From contig JAHPZI010000003.1 in NCBI GenBank assembly GCA_019058295.1, forward strand, positions 1 through 45,998: a stretch of DNA of 45,998 bases, read 5' to 3'. Source of the stretch: Promethearchaeota archaeon (GTDB lineage Archaea > Asgardarchaeota > Lokiarchaeia > Sigyniarchaeales > SOKP01). This document shows, piece by piece, positions 1-8,357 of this stretch. The notes under the pieces were generated by a model that was not told the DNA's origin, searched no databases, and saw only the letters and a program-made list of their open reading frames with translations. The stretch's first letter is position 1. Each line of letters starts with the position of its first letter. Position numbers and translations under genes: made by a program.

Positions 1-1
1 A

Positions 2-73
2 TATATGCCCTTCTTAGCTATTCCTTACTTATTGGGATTAATTAAACAAGTAGAAGATAACTCATCAATATAA
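2..73 (+). CDS. Possible C-terminal tail of an unidentified gene (partial)
   Basis: An open frame enters from the left edge and stops with TAA at 71-73. It encodes about 23 residues, starting around YMPFLAIPYLLGL and ending in NSSI. Hydrophobic residues followed by a polar end fit a protein C-terminus. The frame would converge on the minus-strand gene at 118, with an A/T-rich gap between. It is too short to assign a family and could be chance. Confidence 0.35.
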   Translation, partial: YMPFLAIPYLLGLIKQVEDNSSI

Positions 74-95
74 ATGATAATAAAGAAATTATTTA

Positions 96-109
96 AAAAT
101 AAAAAAAAA
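96..109 (-). terminator. Oligo-T terminator of the redox operon
   Basis: On the minus strand a run of nine T (101-109) follows the stop of the last redox-operon gene within 20 bases. Archaeal RNA polymerase commonly stops at such oligo-T tracts, so this is a plausible operon end. Confidence 0.45.
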
Positions 110-117
110 TAATTATT

Positions 118-1404
118 TTATTTTCTTACTTTTTTCTTTAATTCTCTAATTAATGGTTTTAGAACTGTTGCGCCATTAGAAATTATATTTGAAGCAATAA
201 AAGATGTTTGTTCGTCAGATAATTCTTTTAAGATATTGCTTTTTAAATAATAAGCTTCTAAAAGGAGTTCATAATTCTCGGGGTCAGTTCCTTTAATCAC
301 CACGTCTATCAAATGCAATGCAAGTTGTAATTTACCTTCTTCTAAATTCTTCTTTGCTTGTTCTAAAAACTTTTCTTCATTCGCAACTTTCAAAAATTCT
401 TTTGCTACATCTTGAGATTTTGCTGGGAAAAGATCCGTAGGATTTCCTGTGTTATACCATCCATGATATTCTCTGTATACCGCATGTATTGCAAATTCGA
501 AGCAACCATATAGAGGGCGTAAATATTCGTGCTTTTTCAAATGTTCTGGAAAAATCTCAAGTAATTCGTGAAAAATTTGTTCAAACCATTTACCCTCATT
601 CATTCTCTTTACTACTTCATCATGAACGAAATTTAATGCTTCTGCTGTAATAGATAATACTTCTTTGACTTTTTCTTGTCCTTCTATTAGGAGGCCATGT
701 CCGGGTAATAAATATTCAGCATTTTTTTCCAGCATTTTTTCCATTGCTAAAGCCCAATGTTTTGGATATCTCTGAACTTTATATGGATTACCTACATTTG
801 GAAAGTGGCTTACCATGAGGTCTCCCGCGAAGATTACTTTTTTTTTCGGAACCCATAACCAAATCGCATCGTCAGTTTCTCCCCAGTCGTGATATATCTC
901 GCAATCATAATCCCCAAATTTAAATTTATAAACTTCTTTTCCTTTAATGACTATATTTGGTTCTAATTCTTCATGAGCGGGAAAAATTTTTCCCATCCCT
1001 TTAGTCAACGATGAGAATTGCTGTTGATTTAACCACTCGTGATATTTATCCAGCATGCGGTATTTTTTAAATCTCTCCACGCAATTTTCATGCGCTATTA
1101 CTATAGGCATTTCCCAGCCTTTTTCCTCTGCTTCTTGTATGATTGGTCCAAATCCGTATGCATGATCTATATGTCCATGGGAATAAATGATATATTTAAC
1201 TGGTTTATCAGTAATTTCTCTTAGCTTACGAAATTTTCCCGGTGCCATTTGTCTAACCGGAGTATCAAAAATTATTAATCCCTCATCCGATTCTAAAACG
1301 CCCATATTTCCAAAAGCAGGTATAATATGGCAAGTGCCTTCTGCAAAAGTTATGGCGGGTGTATTTCCCATCATCGCATTTGCTATTTCGGTTGACATTT
1401 TCAT
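118..1404 (-). CDS. Alkylsulfatase-like metallo-beta-lactamase-fold hydrolase
   Basis: 428-residue MBL-fold protein. The metal motif HxHxDH is at about residues 76-81 (SHGHIDHAYG), and further ligand regions are HDWGETDD, AGDL and PGHG. Residues near 295-330 (YGCFEFAIHAVYREYHGWYNTGNP) resemble the dimerization segment of the BDS1/SdsA1 alkylsulfatases. It is much shorter than those enzymes (about 650 residues), and the C-terminal SCP2-like domain seems reduced or absent. Known relatives hydrolyse primary alkyl sulfates with two zinc ions, but the substrate here is unknown. It is the last gene of a minus-strand run of redox proteins, which suggests a shared pathway. ATG at 1404 is used; a second ATG lies two codons downstream. 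Fold is confident, substrate is not. Confidence 0.85.
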   Translation of the reverse strand: MKMSTEIANAMMGNTPAITFAEGTCHIIPAFGNMGVLESDEGLIIFDTPVRQMAPGKFRKLREITDKPVKYIIYSHGHIDHAYGFGPIIQEAEEKGWEMPIVIAHENCVERFKKYRMLDKYHEWLNQQQFSSLTKGMGKIFPAHEELEPNIVIKGKEVYKFKFGDYDCEIYHDWGETDDAIWLWVPKKKVIFAGDLMVSHFPNVGNPYKVQRYPKHWALAMEKMLEKNAEYLLPGHGLLIEGQEKVKEVLSITAEALNFVHDEVVKRMNEGKWFEQIFHELLEIFPEHLKKHEYLRPLYGCFEFAIHAVYREYHGWYNTGNPTDLFPAKSQDVAKEFLKVANEEKFLEQAKKNLEEGKLQLALHLIDVVIKGTDPENYELLLEAYYLKSNILKELSDEQTSFIASNIISNGATVLKPLIRELKKKVRK

Positions 1405-1411
1405 TTTTCTC

Positions 1412-2539
1412 TCAAATCCTCTTTTCTTTTTTGTATTCCTCCCATGTTGGAGGATAATATATTATTTCTTTTCCATTTTCATCTATTTTTTTAACGTATT
1501 CTTGACCTTTATCGTCAAGATACATTATTCCTGAAGTTTTTAACATTTTATAGAGTTCTGCTCTTTTTTTAGGATCCGCAACGCAAATAAAATTACAATT
1601 ACCGCAACGGGGATTCGTATCTTCAATTGGTCGCAATCCAACATTTTCTGTTTTCCCCACTTTAGCAAAGGAGGCTGCAATTTTTTGATTAAATTTACGT
1701 AACTGCCGAGGTGTTTCCTTTCCAGACATTACTTGTTGCATTAAATTTCGTATATATCCTCTTGTTAAATCCTTATCGGGAATTTTTTTTAAGCATGTAT
1801 GGTCTGCTGTCCATGTACTCCATGTTCCATTTACTGACAATCCCGTAAACCCAGCACATCCTATACCACATTTCATGTATATACCCCTTTTTCCATAAGT
1901 TTGCTTTACTCCTCCAATAACTACAGGTTGTCGTTCCTCAGGTTCGTCCTTGGCTACATATCCCGTAGTACAAACTTTCTGGCAAATTTTACAGAGATTA
2001 CAATTATTTTCTTCTGCCATAGGGTCTGCTTCGAGTGGTGCGGTTGTAAGAACCCCATTTAAGTATATTGAGCCTCCATATTCTTTGCTAACAAGGTTTC
2101 CAGACCATCCAAGATGACCAAGTCCCGCAGCAACAGCACCATACCGAAGTGAGAATGGTGGGAACGATTCTGCATTTTTCATTACACTAGCAACCCCACC
2201 TCTATATTTTCCATTCGGAATTACGGGATGAGCCTGATAATCAGTATTATCTTCTATAAACTTAGCAATCTGTTGAGCAGTTTTCCAACCAGTTGCATAA
2301 CCTAAGTCTTGTAATATTTTAATGCTCCATCTTTCTTTCTTAGAGAAATAATATTCTAACGCTTCAATATCATTTGGATATGCCCAAATAATGCAACTCT
2401 GAGCTCCAGGAAGACAATAATCCATATCAGCAGATGGCGGATTATTTTCAAGTCTTTCTCGACTCCCAACACCAAATAACTTCGCTCCTGAATCGAGAGC
2501 TATTCTTTTTATATTTTCCTTAAGTTCTATTAAATCCAT
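1412..2539 (-). CDS. QueG/RdhA-like 4Fe-4S protein (paralogue 1)
   Basis: Iron-sulfur protein of the superfamily containing epoxyqueuosine reductase and the C-terminal part of reductive dehalogenases. The core AAGLGHLGWSGNLVSKEYGG followed by LTTAPLEADP is the family signature. A CxxCxxCxxxC cluster (NCNLCKICQKVC) follows, and a CxxCxxxC motif (RCGNCNFIC) lies near the C-terminus. No Tat signal is seen and the protein ends soon after the clusters. The start is set at ATG 2539 because GGAGTGA precedes it at good spacing; that ribosome-binding site forms the last codons of the upstream gene. A GTG at 2548 is the alternative. It is a diverged neighbour-paralogue of the next gene upstream. An electron-transfer or reductase role is inferred; the substrate is unknown. 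Confidence 0.8.
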   Translation of the reverse strand: MDLIELKENIKRIALDSGAKLFGVGSRERLENNPPSADMDYCLPGAQSCIIWAYPNDIEALEYYFSKKERWSIKILQDLGYATGWKTAQQIAKFIEDNTDYQAHPVIPNGKYRGGVASVMKNAESFPPFSLRYGAVAAGLGHLGWSGNLVSKEYGGSIYLNGVLTTAPLEADPMAEENNCNLCKICQKVCTTGYVAKDEPEERQPVVIGGVKQTYGKRGIYMKCGIGCAGFTGLSVNGTWSTWTADHTCLKKIPDKDLTRGYIRNLMQQVMSGKETPRQLRKFNQKIAASFAKVGKTENVGLRPIEDTNPRCGNCNFICVADPKKRAELYKMLKTSGIMYLDDKGQEYVKKIDENGKEIIYYPPTWEEYKKEKRI

Positions 2540-2544
2540 TTTTT

Positions 2545-3648
2545 TCACTCCTTTTTTATAATTAATTTATAGCTTTCTTTTTTATCTTGCATTGTGGGTC
2601 CACATACCAATTGACAAAATCCACAGCTCGGTCTAAAATCTTCTGAAAGCTTATCATTACGTCCTAAGAAGGAATTAGAGACCAAACGAAATACATTTTC
2701 AGCTTCATCCCCTCCCTTCTCAACAGCCTTAGCAAACATATTTTGAACGTAATCATTTACAGAATCATCTAAAGGAAGCCTCTCTATATCATCAAATCGA
2801 AAAGGTGACCATATTGACCACTCTTTAAATTTATTTTGACCTACCATACCGCTGCAGATCGCAATGCAATATGCATAACTATTTCTCTTAGCAATAGTTT
2901 CTTCAATTCCAGCAATATTAATTTTTTGTGTCTCCTCCTTAGAAAATAGGCCACCTTGACATGATTTTTCACATATTTTACAATTGAAACAAGGATGCTT
3001 TTCTAAAATTTTATCAGATTTTAATTTTGCATCAGTGATAATAGAATTCAGTAATATTCTTGCTCCAAATCTTTCTGTTATTACATTCCCAGAAAATCCA
3101 ATTCGACCGAGCCCACTAGCTACGGCAGCACAACGATGTGAAAAATTAGGAATTAAATTCATTGGTGTTTTTCTTAATCCCGGTAACATCATTTTCTTTA
3201 ACCTCCCAAGTGTTTTCACTTCCCCTTTCGTAAGCTCTATATTTTCATCCTTTTCTTTATTAATAAGATCAATTAGAGTTCTTAGAGAAGAAACAACTGT
3301 TTGGGTTCTTGCCCCAGCTCTCCTTGTAAATCGATAATTAAAATTACAATCACAATTATAGGCTTTAAATCCTTTTTCTTCAAGAAAAATCTTGATTTTT
3401 TCTCCCACTCTCTTCAAACTTTTGGTAACTTCCCCCTCTTCAATGCTTAAAGGCATTCTATCTTCTTTTGAGATAAATTTTCTCACCTTCTCATCATCAA
3501 AGCCTATTGCGATACTGATTATAGATTGAGCACCGGGTAATAAGAAATTAGGATCTGAGAAGTCTTTATCTTTTATGCTATCGGCTGAACAAATACCAAC
3601 TAAATCAGCACCAGCATCTAATGCTATTTTTTTAATCTCATCTTCCAT
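2545..3648 (-). CDS. QueG/RdhA-like 4Fe-4S protein (paralogue 2)
   Basis: About 367 residues, built like the downstream gene: N-terminal half with LPGAQSIISIAIGF, core SGLGRIGFSGNVITERFGA, a CxxCxxCxxxC cluster (CFNCKICEKSC), a Cys-bearing middle (YCIAICSG) and a final CxxCxxxC (SCGFCQLVC). The frame stays open to 3891, but that extension runs antiparallel-free through the flavodoxin gene in another frame and is low-complexity Lys-rich. The start is therefore ATG 3648 (MEDEIKKIALDAGADL), with AGTGAT just upstream. This N-terminus also aligns with KENIKRIALDSGAKL of paralogue 1. The stop overlaps the paralogue 1 ribosome-binding site, so the two are probably translationally coupled. Function beyond iron-sulfur redox chemistry is unknown. 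Confidence 0.8.
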   Translation of the reverse strand: MEDEIKKIALDAGADLVGICSADSIKDKDFSDPNFLLPGAQSIISIAIGFDDEKVRKFISKEDRMPLSIEEGEVTKSLKRVGEKIKIFLEEKGFKAYNCDCNFNYRFTRRAGARTQTVVSSLRTLIDLINKEKDENIELTKGEVKTLGRLKKMMLPGLRKTPMNLIPNFSHRCAAVASGLGRIGFSGNVITERFGARILLNSIITDAKLKSDKILEKHPCFNCKICEKSCQGGLFSKEETQKINIAGIEETIAKRNSYAYCIAICSGMVGQNKFKEWSIWSPFRFDDIERLPLDDSVNDYVQNMFAKAVEKGGDEAENVFRLVSNSFLGRNDKLSEDFRPSCGFCQLVCGPTMQDKKESYKLIIKKE

Positions 3649-3685
3649 AATAATATCACTTTTTTCATAAAATAAAAAAATTTTT

Positions 3686-4195
3686 TTATATAAGATTTGT
3701 TCCAAACTCTTTAGCTTTCTCAAGATCTTCTGCGTTTGGTCGACCTTCAATTTCTTCCATACGCTTTTTAGCTTTTTCTTGTTCCGCTGGTGGCAAATTT
3801 GATAGCATTTCTTCTTGTTTTTCTTTAGGAATACCAAGATTTTCACCAATACATTCAAAATTTCCAACCACCTTGGCACCACCAGTTTCAAATTTCTTTA
3901 TAATTCTTTTAAATGCTTTTCCAGAATAACTCATTGGACTCGAGTGCGTGTTGAAAAAGGCAACTTTCGGAGGGAAATCTGTAATTTTCTTCATCATTGT
4001 AAGAATGTTTTTACTAACCATTCCTCCATAGATACCAGAGCCTAAAACAACAAGATCATATTCACCAATCTTGGCAGGATCTACATCATTTATTTTTATA
4101 AGATCCACTTCTTGCCCTTGTAAGCCTTCTTGAATGCTTTTTGCTACTTTCTCAGTATTTCCAGTTCCGGAAAAATACCATACTAATATTTTCAT
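3686..4195 (-). CDS. Flavodoxin-like protein
   Basis: 169 residues. The N-terminus MKILVWYFSGTGNTEKVAKS carries the FMN phosphate-binding loop SGTGNT typical of flavodoxins and of the flavodoxin part of EFR1-type proteins. VVLGSGIYGGMVSKN matches the second FMN loop. The C-terminus (PNAEDLEKAKEFGTNLI) is usual for the family. It lies between the iron-sulfur proteins and the ferredoxin in one minus-strand run, so it probably shuttles electrons to the QueG/RdhA-like pair. An AGAGGT ribosome-binding site precedes ATG 4195. Confidence 0.88.
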   Translation of the reverse strand: MKILVWYFSGTGNTEKVAKSIQEGLQGQEVDLIKINDVDPAKIGEYDLVVLGSGIYGGMVSKNILTMMKKITDFPPKVAFFNTHSSPMSYSGKAFKRIIKKFETGGAKVVGNFECIGENLGIPKEKQEEMLSNLPPAEQEKAKKRMEEIEGRPNAEDLEKAKEFGTNLI

Positions 4196-4294
4196 ATTTT
4201 TTTTACCTCTTTTTAGTATTTTGTTATATTTTACTTATGGTGAGGAATTCTATAAATAATTTTTTTTCCGATATTCTTCTAAAATTATCGGTTT

Positions 4295-5383
4295 CTATGT
4301 TTCTGACATTCCCCTTAATGCGGGAATATCTTCTCTTTCAATTCTTTTCATAGTAATTGCATTTTCGGGGCAAGTTACAGCGCATAGTCCACAACCAACA
4401 CATTTATCGGGATTAATCTGTGCAAAATCCTCAACTGTAATAGCATCAAACTTACATCTCTCAATACAAGTTCCACACGCAACGCATAACTCTTCATCAA
4501 TACTAGAGATATAATTTGCTCTTGCTATACATCTAGGATTATCTAATCTTGTCAATCCTGCTAAATTTCCACAACAACACTCACAGCATTGACAAAGAAT
4601 ATGAGTGTTAGTAACATTATTATCTGACATATGAACAAGGCCAAGTTCGTTAGCTTCAATTGTAATTTGTTTTGCTTCTTCTTTTGTTATAGCTTTTATC
4701 GCCGGATCTCCCATCTCTAACAATGCCTTGGCAAAAACTCCGAAGGTTATACAATTATTAATTGGATATTTTCCTTTACATTTTCTATTTCCCTCGATTT
4801 CCCTTCTAGAACGGCAAGGACAAGGAAAAACTGCAATATCTGTTTGACTATCAATTACTTCATAAACAGCTTCTATAGGAATAATTTCCTGACTAGGTTC
4901 TATTTTTTCTTGTACTGTTAAAACTCTGGTGCGAGGAATCCCGGATCTACTAGTCTCCCAGGTTTTATAATAACCACCATCAAAATATTCTCTACTTAAA
5001 TTAGCAAATTTCACAACATCCTCCCGATCCAGATTCTTTTTAAGAATAAACGGCATATCATGGATTTGTAAAGGAGAGGGACGAGCATAAAGATTTCCTA
5101 CTCTAACTACAAATCCTCTTTTTGCAGGCTCTTCCAACTTAGCCTTTAATTCATTTTTATCAATATTTAATGTTTTTGCTAATTTTCTTATGGCTAATAA
5201 TTTAGGCATAATAGGAAGTTCCAACATTATTTTCACGAGTTCTGGATCATACATTAAGCTTAAATATTCAAGGTAAGCCTCTTTTGGCTCCTCATTTTCA
5301 TCTGCAGGATAAGATTGTGCAGAATATTTGTATCCTTTAGCTAATTTTATCAAATCCGCTCTATGCTCTTCGTTTACAATCAT
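4295..5383 (-). CDS. Ferredoxin with two C-terminal 4Fe-4S clusters and extra Cys-rich middle
   Basis: 362 residues. The C-terminal part is a classic 2[4Fe-4S] ferredoxin: Cys 300, 303, 306, 310 and Cys 328, 331, 334, 338, the second ending in TCPE. Upstream are two more Cys groups: PCPCRSRRE with C202 and C211 (about 188-211), and a dense HILCQCCECCCG stretch (264-271), which could hold another cluster or metal. The N-terminal 110 residues are helical and winged-helix-like (MPKLLAIRKLAKTLNI then an FVVRVGNLYAR wing), so a redox-sensing role is possible. It is the first gene of the redox operon and probably the electron donor or sensor. Precise function is unknown. Confidence 0.82.
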   Translation of the reverse strand: MIVNEEHRADLIKLAKGYKYSAQSYPADENEEPKEAYLEYLSLMYDPELVKIMLELPIMPKLLAIRKLAKTLNIDKNELKAKLEEPAKRGFVVRVGNLYARPSPLQIHDMPFILKKNLDREDVVKFANLSREYFDGGYYKTWETSRSGIPRTRVLTVQEKIEPSQEIIPIEAVYEVIDSQTDIAVFPCPCRSRREIEGNRKCKGKYPINNCITFGVFAKALLEMGDPAIKAITKEEAKQITIEANELGLVHMSDNNVTNTHILCQCCECCCGNLAGLTRLDNPRCIARANYISSIDEELCVACGTCIERCKFDAITVEDFAQINPDKCVGCGLCAVTCPENAITMKRIEREDIPALRGMSET

Positions 5384-5510
5384 TTTCCTTAAAAATAACT
5401 CTTTTTTATTATTTTTTTAAGCTCTTTCAATATAGTATTTTTTTTTATTGAGATTATTATGATTAACTATTATTTAAGGATTGCTCTTAGTGATTATCAG
5501 TAGTGTAAAG

Positions 5511-5518
5511 TTTAAATA
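5511..5518 (+). promoter_or_regulatory. TATA box upstream of the VOC gene
   Basis: TTTAAATA preceded by a purine-rich stretch (GTAAAG) resembling a BRE. A start about 25-30 bases downstream would fall near 5540, exactly at an ATG that opens a 19-codon reading frame (5541-5600), well before the VOC gene at 5669. Confidence 0.45.
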
Positions 5519-5668
5519 GAATCCTTATAGTATCAATAAAATGAATAATAACGGAGAAAGAAGGTTTAAGCTTACCCATTTTTTCAATTTCTTGATTTAA
5601 TGTAATAATTAAATTATTTAGATTCAAATTATTTATTAATTCTAAAAGATGTTGGAGTTTTTAATATA

Positions 5669-6049
5669 ATGAAAATTGATCATATAGCAGTAGCATCAAA
5701 CTCGATTGAAGATAGCGATAGATTTTTTATGGAATTATTAGGCTTAAAAAAGACTAAAACGTTCACGGTTTCAGCAGAATTAATGGAACAATTTTTCGGA
5801 ATAAATAAAGAACATAATTTTGTTAGATATCAAAACGATAATTTAGGAGTCGAGGTAATTATTACAAATGATACTAGTAAAGCTATTGATGTTTTTACGC
5901 ATTCCTGCTTAATAGTAGATAATAAAGAGGCTTTCATAAAGAAATCATCGTCAATGGGATTTAAAACGATAAAGGTTCCGCGGAAAAATGGTGAAGGATA
6001 TTATTCTTTTGTTAAGGATTCGTTTGGAAATTTATATGAAGTCAAATAA
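5669..6049 (+). CDS. VOC/glyoxalase-fold protein
   Basis: 126-residue single-module vicinal-oxygen-chelate protein. The start MKIDHIAVASNSIEDSDRFF is the usual first beta-alpha unit with a metal-ligand His in DHIAV. The end, SFVKDSFGNLYEVK, matches the last strand with its acidic ligand (DxxGNxxE). Family members include methylmalonyl-CoA epimerase, glyoxalase I and dioxygenases; the substrate cannot be told here. The gene precedes two GTPase-like genes on the same strand but is separated from them by about 100 A/T-rich bases, so it need not share their role. A second VOC gene at 27243 is of a different subtype. Confidence 0.8.
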   Translation: MKIDHIAVASNSIEDSDRFFMELLGLKKTKTFTVSAELMEQFFGINKEHNFVRYQNDNLGVEVIITNDTSKAIDVFTHSCLIVDNKEAFIKKSSSMGFKTIKVPRKNGEGYYSFVKDSFGNLYEVK

Positions 6050-6155
6050 TTAATTTATTTATTATTATACCCGCAACGAATTAAATAAAATTAAAATATT
6101 TTTAAATTTGATTATATCATTTATTATTTGGAACAAATAGGATAAAAGTGAAAAT

Positions 6156-6929
6156 TTGAAGAATAGTGTATTTAAAATTATTATAGCGGGAGCTTCTGGC
6201 TCAGGAAAAACCTCATTTTTAAACGGATTGTCTTATCCTTTTAATGATAGTGAGTATCTTCAGATAGGGGTCTCCTTCAAATTAGTAGATTGTCTGATAA
6301 ATAATGAAGACTCCTGTCTGCTACAGATATGGGATTTAAAAGTGACTTCTGTATTAGAAAGCCTATATCCGAGCTTTTGTAAAGGGGCTAAAGGAGCTCT
6401 AGTTTGTTTCGATATAACTGATCGTAATTCTTTTAACGAATTGAATTATTGGATTCAAATTATAAGAAAAATGGCAGGTTACATTCCAATTATTTTAATA
6501 GGCACTAAACTTGATCTAAATGATCAGACTGTGCCTAATAACGAAATTAACGAATACGTTAAAAAAAATCAGCTAAGTGGGATTTTTTTTACGACAATTG
6601 AAGAAAAGAATCATATAGAGATATTTAAACATTTATTAGAAAGTATAAAATTTCCTCACATTTATCGGCTTAGTATTCCATTACCTGAGTACGATTATGA
6701 TTTTGAAAATTTTCTCGAATTATTTTCGGAGTGCATTGTTTGTGGTCGTAAGAATCACTACAGAGAACTCAAGGAGCTTTTTTTCAGTCAAAAACCTACT
6801 GTTGTTAAATTAAGGGAAAGACTGTTAGAATTGGTAAAAAAATCAAAAGCTTTTAATAAAAAATATAAATTTAGTGTGGGGATTCCTTGTTGCAGATGCT
6901 TCAAATTGATTTCAGATGTATCAAATTAA
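6156..6929 (+). CDS. Ras-superfamily GTPase-like protein with C-terminal Cys-rich module (copy 1)
   Basis: 257 residues from a TTG start with GTGAAAA before it. The P-loop GASGSGKTS is at 12-20. The switch I region reads LQIGVSFK, like Rab TIGVDFK but with the Mg-binding Thr replaced. G3 reads WDLKV (59-63), so the DxxG Gly and the catalytic Gln are missing. G4 is GTKLDL (Rac-like TKxD). After the G domain (about 170 residues) follows a unique 85-residue tail with CIVC (193-196), NH (200-201), a conserved KLRERLLEL helix and CCRC (245-248), which looks like a zinc-binding module. Nucleotide binding is likely; intrinsic hydrolysis by the Ras mechanism is not. The next gene is a paralogue. Function unknown. 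Confidence 0.8.
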   Translation: MKNSVFKIIIAGASGSGKTSFLNGLSYPFNDSEYLQIGVSFKLVDCLINNEDSCLLQIWDLKVTSVLESLYPSFCKGAKGALVCFDITDRNSFNELNYWIQIIRKMAGYIPIILIGTKLDLNDQTVPNNEINEYVKKNQLSGIFFTTIEEKNHIEIFKHLLESIKFPHIYRLSIPLPEYDYDFENFLELFSECIVCGRKNHYRELKELFFSQKPTVVKLRERLLELVKKSKAFNKKYKFSVGIPCCRCFKLISDVSN

Positions 6930-7040
6930 TAAAAACTAGGATTAATATTGATTTTGATATTTTGAGATAAATTTTTTAGTTTGTATTTTCATATAAAAAT
7001 AGAGTTATAGATTTTTAGGTATAAATAGTGCTTTTTGAAA

Positions 7041-7847
7041 ATGTCCGGTTCTTTCAAATTAAAAATGGTCGTTGGAGGCTCATCTGGTTCTGGAAAAACT
7101 TCATTTTTATTAGGAAATACCCAAAGTGAACCTGAATTCGACCACTTAGGTGTCTCTTTTAAGTCGATAGAATGTGTAGTAAATGAGGTTGATTCTTATA
7201 AATTTATTATTTGGGATTTAAAAGTAAAAGAAAGATTCGGTTTTCTGTATCCTATATTTTGCAAAGGTGCTTCTGGAGCATTTATTTGTTTTGATACTTC
7301 AAATCATAAGTCTTTTGAGGAAGTTGCCTATTGGGTTGAAATGTTTAGAAATAATGAAAAAAACATTGAAGTAAAAATACCTATTATTTTAATAGGAACA
7401 AAAACGGATTTAAATCATCAGGAAGTTTTAGACGAAGAAGTTAATGATTTAATTAATAAATATGACTTAGACGGTGTATTTTATACTTCTATTTACGATA
7501 TCGACAACGAGGAAAAAAAAGAAGCAATTTTCAAATGTTTAATAGAAAAAATAGAACCATATAGTCGCATAAATGACTGTTCCATTTTCATTCCTAAAGA
7601 AGACGAAGAGTTTAAAAATTTTGTGAAACAATTTGCGACTTGCCCCATTTGTAAGAAAAATAATCATTTTCAGAGTTTAAAAAATTTTTATTTCAGTCGA
7701 GAACCTAATGTTGTTAAATTAAGAGAAAGGGTACTCGAATTAATTGATATATCAAAAAATATTAATGATATTTATTTAAATAAAATAAGTTTGGGAATTC
7801 CGTGCTGCTCCTGTTTCGAAATGATTTTTTCGATGGAGAAATTATAA
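7041..7847 (+). CDS. Ras-superfamily GTPase-like protein with C-terminal Cys-rich module (copy 2)
   Basis: 268 residues from ATG 7041 (a TTG two codons upstream is possible). It is a tandem paralogue of the preceding gene with the same architecture: P-loop GGSSGSGKTS, switch I HLGVSFK without Thr, G3 WDLKVK without Gly or Gln, G4 GTKTDL, then a tail with CPIC-x3-NH, the shared phrase VVKLRERxLEL, and GIPCCSCF. Conservation of the tail Cys/His residues between the two diverged copies argues that the module is functional. An A/T-rich TATA-like element (ATATAAAAAT, 6991-7000) suggests its own promoter. Its 3' end overlaps the convergent Nudix gene by six bases. Likely a nucleotide-binding scaffold or effector; this is inference. 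Confidence 0.8.
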   Translation: MSGSFKLKMVVGGSSGSGKTSFLLGNTQSEPEFDHLGVSFKSIECVVNEVDSYKFIIWDLKVKERFGFLYPIFCKGASGAFICFDTSNHKSFEEVAYWVEMFRNNEKNIEVKIPIILIGTKTDLNHQEVLDEEVNDLINKYDLDGVFYTSIYDIDNEEKKEAIFKCLIEKIEPYSRINDCSIFIPKEDEEFKNFVKQFATCPICKKNNHFQSLKNFYFSREPNVVKLRERVLELIDISKNINDIYLNKISLGIPCCSCFEMIFSMEKL

Positions 7848-8258
7848 GATAATCCCTGAATCCTTTAAAATCTCCATATGATCAAAAGCTAATTTTAAAG
7901 AAGGAATTTTTGAAACTGGGATTATTTCCAAAGACGCAGCATCATCCTGAGCTTTTGGTTTCTCTTTTTTTGTCTTGGGTTCACATAAATATGCTATTGA
8001 AACTATATGGCCACGAGGGTCGCGTGAAGGCTCAGAGAATACACCGATTAACTTCTTGATTTTGACGTTGATATTCGTTTCTTCTTTAGCTTCTCTGACA
8101 CATGCATCTTCAACAGTTTCCCCAACATCTACAAACCCTCCAGGTAATGCATATTCCCCTTGAAATGGAGGATTTTTTCGCTTTATTAAAACTAATTTAT
8201 CTTTTTCATATAAAATAACAGCATCGACTGTAAGAAGTGGACATATTGGCCTAGGCAT
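7842..8258 (-). CDS. Nudix hydrolase, ADP-ribose pyrophosphatase-like
   Basis: The Nudix box is complete: GGFVDVGETVEDACVREAKEE fits Gx5Ex7REUxEExGU closely, with the final Gly replaced by Asn (EETNINV). Family enzymes cut nucleoside diphosphate derivatives using magnesium held by the box Glu residues. The FSEPSRDPRGHIVSIAYLCE segment is typical of the ADP-ribose pyrophosphatase/archaeal Nudix subgroup. The frame opens at 8282, but ATG 8258 (MPRPICPLLTVDAVI) is preferred because archaeal relatives begin near this MPRP phrase. Likely housecleaning or NAD turnover; exact substrate unknown. Confidence 0.85.
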   Translation of the reverse strand: MPRPICPLLTVDAVILYEKDKLVLIKRKNPPFQGEYALPGGFVDVGETVEDACVREAKEETNINVKIKKLIGVFSEPSRDPRGHIVSIAYLCEPKTKKEKPKAQDDAASLEIIPVSKIPSLKLAFDHMEILKDSGIIL

Positions 8259-8357
8259 AAATAAATTATAGATTATATGCATTAAAAACTTTAGTTGCTG
8301 ATTAAAAAAATAGTAAAAAAATTTGATTAAATTAACTATTATGAAGTAAAATAAATT

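Noticed and set aside
1412..3648. True respiratory reductive dehalogenases
   Set aside because: No Tat signal, the proteins are shorter, and no cobalamin-binding part is evident; only the shared iron-sulfur core is seen.
3649..3891. N-terminal extension of the second QueG/RdhA-like protein
   Set aside because: It is Lys-rich low-complexity sequence in a different frame of the flavodoxin gene. A ribosome-binding site and alignment with paralogue 1 support the start at 3648.
6156..7847. Calling the TKxD motif of the tandem GTPases degenerate
   Set aside because: Rac/Cdc42-type GTPases also use TKxD, so only the switch I Thr and the DxxGQ changes are counted as losses.
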